This document shows, in pieces, positions 4,708 through 8,395 of a DNA stretch of 8,395 nt (the first letter of the stretch is position 1; every line of letters starts with the position of its first letter). The translations under genes and the position numbers were made by a program. The DNA lies in NCBI GenBank assembly GCA_009914575.1, contig WNEB01000058.1, positions 1 through 8,395 on the forward strand. Reading direction: 5' to 3'. Source of the DNA: Burkholderia gladioli (GTDB taxonomy: Bacteria > Pseudomonadota > Gammaproteobacteria > Burkholderiales > Burkholderiaceae). The notes under the pieces are model-generated. The model ran no database searches, was not told the origin of the DNA, and saw nothing but the letters and a program-made list of their open reading frames with translations.

Positions 4708-7137
4708 ATGCAATTCCCTGAATCCTGGTTGAGAACCTTTGTCGATCCGCAACTGACGACGGATCAACTGTCGCATGCGCTGACGATGGCCGGCCTCGAA
4801 GTCGAATCGCTGCGCGCCGCCGCACGGCCGACCACGCGCATCGTCGTCGGCCGTGTGCTCGAAGTGGTCAAGCACCCGGACGCGGACAAGCTGAACGTCT
4901 GCCAGGTCGATGCCGGCACGGGCACGACGCTCAATATCGTCTGCGGCGCACCGAACGTGGCGCCCGGCATCAAGGTGCCGGTCGCGCTGGTGGGCGCCGA
5001 ACTGCCGCCGGCCGAGGAAGGCGGCAAGCCGTTCCTGATCAAGCTGTCGAAGCTGCGCGGCGTCGAAAGCCAGGGGATGCTCTGCTCGGCGCGCGAGCTG
5101 AAGCTCTCGGAAGATCACAGCGGCCTGATGATCCTGCCGCAAGCCACGCCGATCGGCCAGGATATCCGCGAGGTGCTGAACCTCGACGACACCGTGTTTG
5201 AAATCAAGCTGACGCCGAACAAGGCGGACTGCCTGTCGGTGTATGGCATCGCGCGTGAAACCGCGGCAATCACCGGTGCGCCGCTCAAGCCGGTGGCGTT
5301 CCAGCCGGTGGTGCCGACGCTCGACGAAACGCTGCCCGTGCGCATTTCCGCGCCGGATCTGTGCGGCCGTTTTTCGGGCCGCGTGATTCGCGGCGTGAAT
5401 GCCCACGCCGCGACGCCGCAATGGATGGTCGAGCGCCTCGAGCGTTCGGGCCAGCGTAGCGTGTCGGCGCTCGTCGATATTTCGAACTACGTGATGTTCG
5501 AACTCGGCCGTCCGTCGCATGTGTTCGATCTGGACAAGATCCACGGCGAAATCGACGTGCGCTGGGCCAAGCGCGGCGAGACGCTGAAGCTGCTGAACGG
5601 CAATACGATCGAACTCGACGAGACGGTGGGCGTGATCGCCGATTCGCAGCACGTCGAAAGCCTGGCCGGCATCATGGGCGGCGACAGCACCGCCGTGACG
5701 CTCGACACCACGAATATCTATCTCGAGGCCGCGTTCTGGTGGCCCGACAGCGTGCGCGGCCGTGCACGCAAGTACAACTTTTCGACCGATGCGGCGCACC
5801 GGTTCGAGCGCGGCGTCGATTATTCGACGACCGTCGAACACCTCGAGCGCATCACGCAACTGATTCTCGACATCTGCGGCGGCCAGGCCGGCCCGGTGGA
5901 CGATCAAAGCGTGAATCTGCCGTCGCGTGCGCCGGTTACGCTGCGCGTGGCGCGCGCGAACCGCATCATCGGCGTGCCGATCTCCACCGACGAAGTGGCT
6001 GCGATCTTTACGCGCCTGGGCCTCACGTTCGAGCAGAACGGCGACACGTTTGCCGTCACGCCGCCGCCGCATCGCTTCGATATCGAGATCGAGGAGGATC
6101 TGATCGAGGAAGTCGCGCGTATTTACGGCTTCGAGAACATCCCGGCGCGCCCGCCCGTGGCGACCAACGAGATGCTCGCGACGCACGAGACGCGGCGCTC
6201 GATCCACACGATCCGTCACGCGCTGGCCGCGCGCGACTACGCCGAGACGATCAACTTCAGCTTTGTCGACGCCGATTGGGAACGTGATTTCGCGGGCAAT
6301 ACGAACCCGATTCGTCTGCTCAACCCGATCGCGAGCCAGCTGTCGGTGATGCGCACGACGCTGTTCGGCAGCCTCGTGAGCGTGCTGCGCCACAACCTGA
6401 ACCGTCGCGCCGATCGCGTGCGTGTGTTCGAGACCGGGCGCGTGTTCCTGTCGGATTCGAGCGTGGCGGCGGGCGAGCTGGCCGTCGAAGGCTTCGCGCA
6501 GCCCAAACGCGTGGGCGCGCTCGCTTACGGCCCGGCGCTCGACGAGCAATGGGGCGTGGCAACACGTCAGGTCGATTTCTTCGACGTGAAGGGCGATGTC
6601 GAGGCGCTGCTCGCGCTGGCCGTGGCCCGTTTCGTGAAGGCGGAGCACCCGGCGCTGCACCCGGGCCGCAGTGCGCGCATCGAGCTCGACGGCCGCGAGA
6701 TCGGCTGGGTCGGTGAATTGCACCCGCGCCTGATGCAGCAATACGAGCTGCCGCATGCGCCGGTGATGTTCGAGATCGATGCCGACGCGCTGATCGCGCG
6801 TGCGTTGCCGACGCCGTCCGACGTGTCGAAATTCCCGCCGGTGCGTCGCGATATCGCGGTGGTCGTCGATCAGCAGGTTCCGGTACAGGCGCTGTTCGAT
6901 GCGATGAAGGGTGCGCTTGCCGATCCGGCATGCAAGTTCGTCCAGAAGGTGGTACTCTTTGACAAATTCCGTGCAAAATCAAACGCTTCCGGTGGTTTGG
7001 CAGCGCATGAGAAGAGCCTTGCATTCCGCGTGACGCTGCAGGATCCCTCGGGAACGCTGCAGGACGACGTGGTTGATTTGGCGGTGCGCACGCTCGTCGA
7101 TCGCATGCAGGCTCAGGGCGCGCGGCTGCGGGGATAA
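4708..7137 (+). CDS. pheT: phenylalanyl-tRNA synthetase beta subunit
   Basis: This 809-residue protein is the large subunit of PheRS, which pairs with PheS in an alpha2-beta2 enzyme. It binds tRNA-Phe and edits tyrosine wrongly attached to it. The N-terminus [14 protein letters not shown] is typical. An OB-fold tRNA-binding domain covers about residues 39-150 ([13 protein letters not shown]). The block [10 protein letters not shown] starts at residue 168. The B3/B4 editing domain follows (about 210-390), then the B5 domain with the [20 protein letters not shown] helix, the catalytic-like core, and a ferredoxin-fold anticodon-binding domain near the C-terminus ([14 protein letters not shown] onwards). 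Length fits the long-form bacterial PheT. The ribosome-binding site is poor; only GTAGA lies before ATG 4708. Codons near the 3' end (about 6945-7010) are AT-richer than the rest. ihfA begins 73 bases on, the same order as in E. coli. Confidence 0.96.
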   Translation: MQFPESWLRTFVDPQLTTDQLSHALTMAGLEVESLRAAARPTTRIVVGRVLEVVKHPDADKLNVCQVDAGTGTTLNIVCGAPNVAPGIKVPVALVGAELPPAEEGGKPFLIKLSKLRGVESQGMLCSARELKLSEDHSGLMILPQATPIGQDIREVLNLDDTVFEIKLTPNKADCLSVYGIARETAAITGAPLKPVAFQPVVPTLDETLPVRISAPDLCGRFSGRVIRGVNAHAATPQWMVERLERSGQRSVSALVDISNYVMFELGRPSHVFDLDKIHGEIDVRWAKRGETLKLLNGNTIELDETVGVIADSQHVESLAGIMGGDSTAVTLDTTNIYLEAAFWWPDSVRGRARKYNFSTDAAHRFERGVDYSTTVEHLERITQLILDICGGQAGPVDDQSVNLPSRAPVTLRVARANRIIGVPISTDEVAAIFTRLGLTFEQNGDTFAVTPPPHRFDIEIEEDLIEEVARIYGFENIPARPPVATNEMLATHETRRSIHTIRHALAARDYAETINFSFVDADWERDFAGNTNPIRLLNPIASQLSVMRTTLFGSLVSVLRHNLNRRADRVRVFETGRVFLSDSSVAAGELAVEGFAQPKRVGALAYGPALDEQWGVATRQVDFFDVKGDVEALLALAVARFVKAEHPALHPGRSARIELDGREIGWVGELHPRLMQQYELPHAPVMFEIDADALIARALPTPSDVSKFPPVRRDIAVVVDQQVPVQALFDAMKGALADPACKFVQKVVLFDKFRAKSNASGGLAAHEKSLAFRVTLQDPSGTLQDDVVDLAVRTLVDRMQAQGARLRG
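6959..6987 (+). promoter_or_regulatory. candidate ihfA promoter inside the 3' end of pheT
   Basis: A perfect -35 hexamer TTGACA is at 6959-6964 within an AT-rich patch of pheT. At the standard 17-base spacing the -10 would be AACGCT (6982-6987), which is poor. The better AT-rich hexamer CAAAAT (6974-6979) is too close. The site lies about 225 bases before ihfA, and E. coli ihfA has its own promoter inside pheT, so the location is sensible though the match is half complete. Confidence 0.25.
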
Positions 7138-7151
7138 GACGCGAAAGCCAA

Positions 7152-7172
7152 CGGAACGCATTGCGCGTTCCG
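7152..7172 (+). promoter_or_regulatory. hairpin in the pheT-ihfA gap
   Basis: CGGAACGC (7152-7159) pairs perfectly with GCGTTCCG (7165-7172), eight pairs, loop ATTGC. ATTTGC follows, which is too weak a T-run to call a terminator. It begins 15 bases after the pheT stop and ends 38 bases before the ihfA start. Partial termination or mRNA processing are possible roles. Confidence 0.55.
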
Positions 7173-7210
7173 ATTTGCTGGTCCAGGTTTAACGCGCAAA
7201 TTTTGCAGAT

Positions 7211-7612
7211 ATGAACGACATGAACTCGAGTGAATTCGAAGCCCTCCTGACAGCGCAGCGCAGCGCGCTGAACCGCGACGTCGCGGCGTCGGCGTCCGGT
7301 GAGACGCCCACGCTGACGAAGGCGGAGCTGGCTGAGCTGCTGTTCGACAGCGTCGGGCTCAACAAGCGTGAAGCGAAGGACATGGTCGAAGCGTTCTTCG
7401 AAGTGATCCGCGATGCGCTCGAGAATGGTGAGAGCGTGAAGCTGTCGGGCTTCGGCAACTTCCAGCTCCGCGACAAGCCCCAACGTCCGGGGCGTAACCC
7501 GAAAACCGGCGAGGCAATTCCGATTGCCGCGCGCCGTGTTGTCACGTTCCACGCGAGCCAGAAGCTGAAGGCCCTGGTCGAGAACGGCGCCGATACGCCG
7601 CTTTCGCGCTGA
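7211..7612 (+). CDS. ihfA: integration host factor alpha subunit (N-terminally extended)
   Basis: This 133-residue protein is the alpha subunit of IHF, a heterodimeric nucleoid protein that bends DNA sharply at specific sites and supports recombination, replication and transcription. Residues from [13 protein letters not shown] (34 onwards) match E. coli IhfA closely. The family core includes [14 protein letters not shown] and [11 protein letters not shown], with Pro97 at the tip of the beta-arm that intercalates into DNA (Pro65 in E. coli). This offset shows an extra 32 residues at the N-terminus. No in-frame ATG or GTG lies next to the core, so the extension appears to be real. ATG 7211 or 7220 may start it; neither has a good ribosome-binding site (GCAGAT before 7211). 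The position after pheT is conserved in many proteobacteria. The beta subunit gene is not in this window. Confidence 0.95.
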   Translation: MNDMNSSEFEALLTAQRSALNRDVAASASGETPTLTKAELAELLFDSVGLNKREAKDMVEAFFEVIRDALENGESVKLSGFGNFQLRDKPQRPGRNPKTGEAIPIAARRVVTFHASQKLKALVENGADTPLSR

Positions 7613-7631
7613 TCCGGCGATTCGTGCCGCC

Positions 7632-7646
7632 GCGCGGTTTCCGCGC
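7632..7646 (+). promoter_or_regulatory. small GC hairpin in the ihfA-merR gap
   Basis: GCGCGG (7632-7637) pairs perfectly with CCGCGC (7641-7646) around loop TTT. Six pairs and no T-run follow, so it is not a convincing terminator. It lies in the 56-base gap and the next gene is probably on the same transcript. Confidence 0.4.
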
Positions 7647-7668
7647 CCTTACCGACGGTTGACTGACG

Positions 7669-8085
7669 ATGACATCGACGGTTGAGAAAGTCGTGTTGCC
7701 CCCGATTCCGGCCAAACGCTACTTCACCATCGGCGAAGTCAGCGAGCTGTGCGGGGTCAAGCCGCACGTACTGCGGTACTGGGAGCAGGAATTCACCCAG
7801 TTGCGGCCCGTCAAGCGGCGCGGCAACCGGCGGTATTACCAGCATCACGAAGTGCTGCTGATCCGGCGGATCCGCGAATTGCTGTATGAGCAGGGTTTTA
7901 CGATCAACGGTGCACGCAACCGGCTCGATTCGCCGGGTGCCGTGGGTCGGGCGAGGGCGGAGGGGCCCGCCGACCTGTCGGCCGGGCTGACGGAGCCGGC
8001 CGTACCGCGTGCCGCCGACGTCGATGTCGCGCAATTGCGCGACGCGCTGCTCGACGTGCTCGACGCGCTGTCGAGTAAAGCCTGA
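7669..8085 (+). CDS. small MerR-family DNA-binding regulator
   Basis: This 138-residue protein belongs to the MerR family of regulators. A winged helix-turn-helix occupies about residues 18-85: YFTIGEVSELCGVKPHVLRYWEQEF (18-42, in two parts) is the family recognition segment, and RRGNRRYY (50-57) is the wing. It ends with RIRELLYEQGFTINGARNRL, then a low-complexity linker rich in Ala, Gly and Pro, and a short amphipathic helix (DVAQLRDALLDVLDAL) that could pair subunits. There is no ligand-binding domain and no cysteine metal site beyond Cys28 in the HTH, so the inducer is unknown. A MerR-type gene directly after ihfA is a conserved arrangement in beta- and gammaproteobacteria, but its role is not established. 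The ATG at 7669 lacks a clear Shine-Dalgarno. Confidence 0.9.
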   Translation: MTSTVEKVVLPPIPAKRYFTIGEVSELCGVKPHVLRYWEQEFTQLRPVKRRGNRRYYQHHEVLLIRRIRELLYEQGFTINGARNRLDSPGAVGRARAEGPADLSAGLTEPAVPRAADVDVAQLRDALLDVLDALSSKA

Positions 8086-8135
8086 TCGAGCGGGCGCTTT
8101 TCCGGTGGTTCCATCCATCGAATCGTGATGCACTT

Positions 8136-8172
8136 CATCGGCCCGCCCAGGCTTGCGCCCGGCGGGCCGATG
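8136..8172. terminator. strong inverted repeat, probable shared terminator of convergent genes
   Basis: CATCGGCCCGCC (8136-8147) pairs perfectly with GGCGGGCCGATG (8161-8172), twelve pairs, loop of 13 bases. It lies 51 bases after the merR-type stop and 24 bases before the stop of the minus-strand fragment, so it is placed to end transcripts from both sides. T-tracts are poor on both strands (GCTTTG on plus), which lowers certainty. Confidence 0.6.
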
Positions 8173-8195
8173 GCTTTGCGGCGCGCGATTCTCGT

Positions 8196-8276
8196 TCAGG
8201 GTGCTAGCGGATTCGGCTTGCCGATATCGACGAGCAGCGTGCCATCCGCCGCCATGCGTACCGAACCCGGCGGTGT
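8196..8276 (-). pseudogene. C-terminal remnant of a minus-strand gene, apparently interrupted
   Basis: On the minus strand, an open frame ends at TGA (complement of 8196-8198). Its last 26 or so codons read GSVRMAADGTLLVDIG followed by KPNPLAP, a sensible protein tail with mostly G/C-ending codons. Upstream of about 8276 the same frame stays open to the window edge, but the text turns into sequence antisense to the leader and start of another gene, and no longer looks like protein of this genome. I infer that an insertion cut the gene, leaving this tail. The exact junction is uncertain by several bases. I do not recognise the protein. The convergent stem-loop just past its stop supports a once functional gene. 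Confidence 0.45.
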
Positions 8277-8372
8277 CCCAAACGTAGTTGAAGGTTGAAG
8301 GCGGCGGTTCCCGTAGGAATCCGAGAGAATCGGGTTTCCAGGACCAACCTCCCGAATAGGAGAACCGCCGAA
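8277..8372 (+). promoter_or_regulatory. structured leader of the right-edge reading frame (probable mobile-element end)
   Basis: An outer stem CGGCGGTTC (8302-8310) / GAACCGCCG (8362-8370) spans the bases between the ribosome-binding site and the start codon. Inside it, GGAATCCGA (8316-8324) pairs with TCGGGTTTC (8330-8338) around loop GAGAA with two wobbles. The Shine-Dalgarno AGGAG is at 8358-8362, ten bases before the ATG. GTTGAAG is repeated in tandem at 8287-8300. Insertion sequences often carry such structures near their ends to block translation from outside transcripts. Element identity is not recognised. Confidence 0.4.
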
Positions 8373-8395
8373 ATGAAGCCTACCAAGAAACCGAA
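8373..8395 (+). CDS. start of an unrecognised gene, probably a transposase (partial, cut by window end)
   Basis: ATG at 8373, preceded by AGGAG at ten bases, opens a frame reading MKPTKKP before the window ends. Seven codons are too few to assign a family. The basic N-terminus, the hairpin-rich leader and the apparent interruption of the minus-strand gene beside it suggest a transposase of an insertion sequence. It does not look like the start of an ISL3 transposase, so it is probably a different element from the one at the left edge. A host gene with its own leader remains possible. Confidence 0.35.

Noticed and set aside
4627..6756. A 709-codon open frame on the minus strand opposite pheT, and another opposite pheS (3605-4630)
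   Set aside because: Their sequences are Arg/His/Ala-rich mirror images of pheT and pheS codon bias, with no recognisable motif or good start.
8086..8276. A tRNA-Pro gene after the MerR-type gene, as occurs at this place in some proteobacteria such as Pseudomonas
   Set aside because: No acceptor stem, T-loop (GTTCRA context) or CCA end was found on either strand. The region holds only the inverted repeat and the minus-strand tail.
8204..8386. A 60-codon minus-strand frame starting MVGFISAVLL
   Set aside because: It runs antisense through the right-edge leader, its tail is Arg-rich, and a different frame gives the more protein-like end at 8196. Judged spurious.
2..8395. The left and right mobile elements being two copies of the same insertion sequence
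   Set aside because: The complement of the left element's end (GGTTCATCGAGG) does not match the sequence at the presumed start of the right element, and MKPTKKP is unlike an ISL3 transposase start. The evidence is limited because only the ends are visible.

Overview
The window looks like a chromosomal segment of a Burkholderia-type betaproteobacterium. The DNA is GC-rich with strongly G/C-ending codons, and every protein reads like the Burkholderia version of its family (ThrRS about 635 aa, PheS 337 aa, PheT 809 aa, and an IHF-alpha with an N-terminal extension). This is judged from recognition of the sequences, not from a search. No species can be named.

Most of the window (about 200-8085) is one conserved plus-strand translation cluster in the order thrS - infC - rpmI - rplT - pheS - pheT - ihfA - merR-family gene. 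It encodes threonyl-tRNA synthetase, initiation factor IF3, ribosomal proteins bL35 and bL20, both subunits of phenylalanyl-tRNA synthetase, the IHF alpha subunit and a small MerR-like DNA-binding protein. All genes appear intact. The interest lies in the control signals between them. infC starts at an ATC codon. A likely infC promoter sits in an AT-rich patch at the 3' end of thrS. The infC-rpmI gap of 190 bases holds three stem-loops and a possible helix over the rpmI ribosome-binding site, which suits L20 feedback control. A textbook intrinsic terminator with a competing upstream pairing lies just before pheS. Further hairpins lie in the pheS-pheT, pheT-ihfA and ihfA-merR gaps.

The two edges are different in character. 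Bases 2-121 are the 3' end of an ISL3-type transposase gene running towards thrS, so an insertion sequence ends within about 80 bases of the thrS start. At the right, a strong stem-loop (8136-8172) is followed by the last codons of a minus-strand gene (stop at 8196-8198) that appears to be interrupted near 8276. After the break comes a structured leader with a ribosome-binding site and the first seven codons of another plus-strand reading frame, probably a second mobile element.

I found no CRISPR array, tRNA, rRNA, toxin-antitoxin pair or defence system. The core is ordinary housekeeping DNA. The points worth a second look are the regulatory leaders and the two mobile-element junctions.
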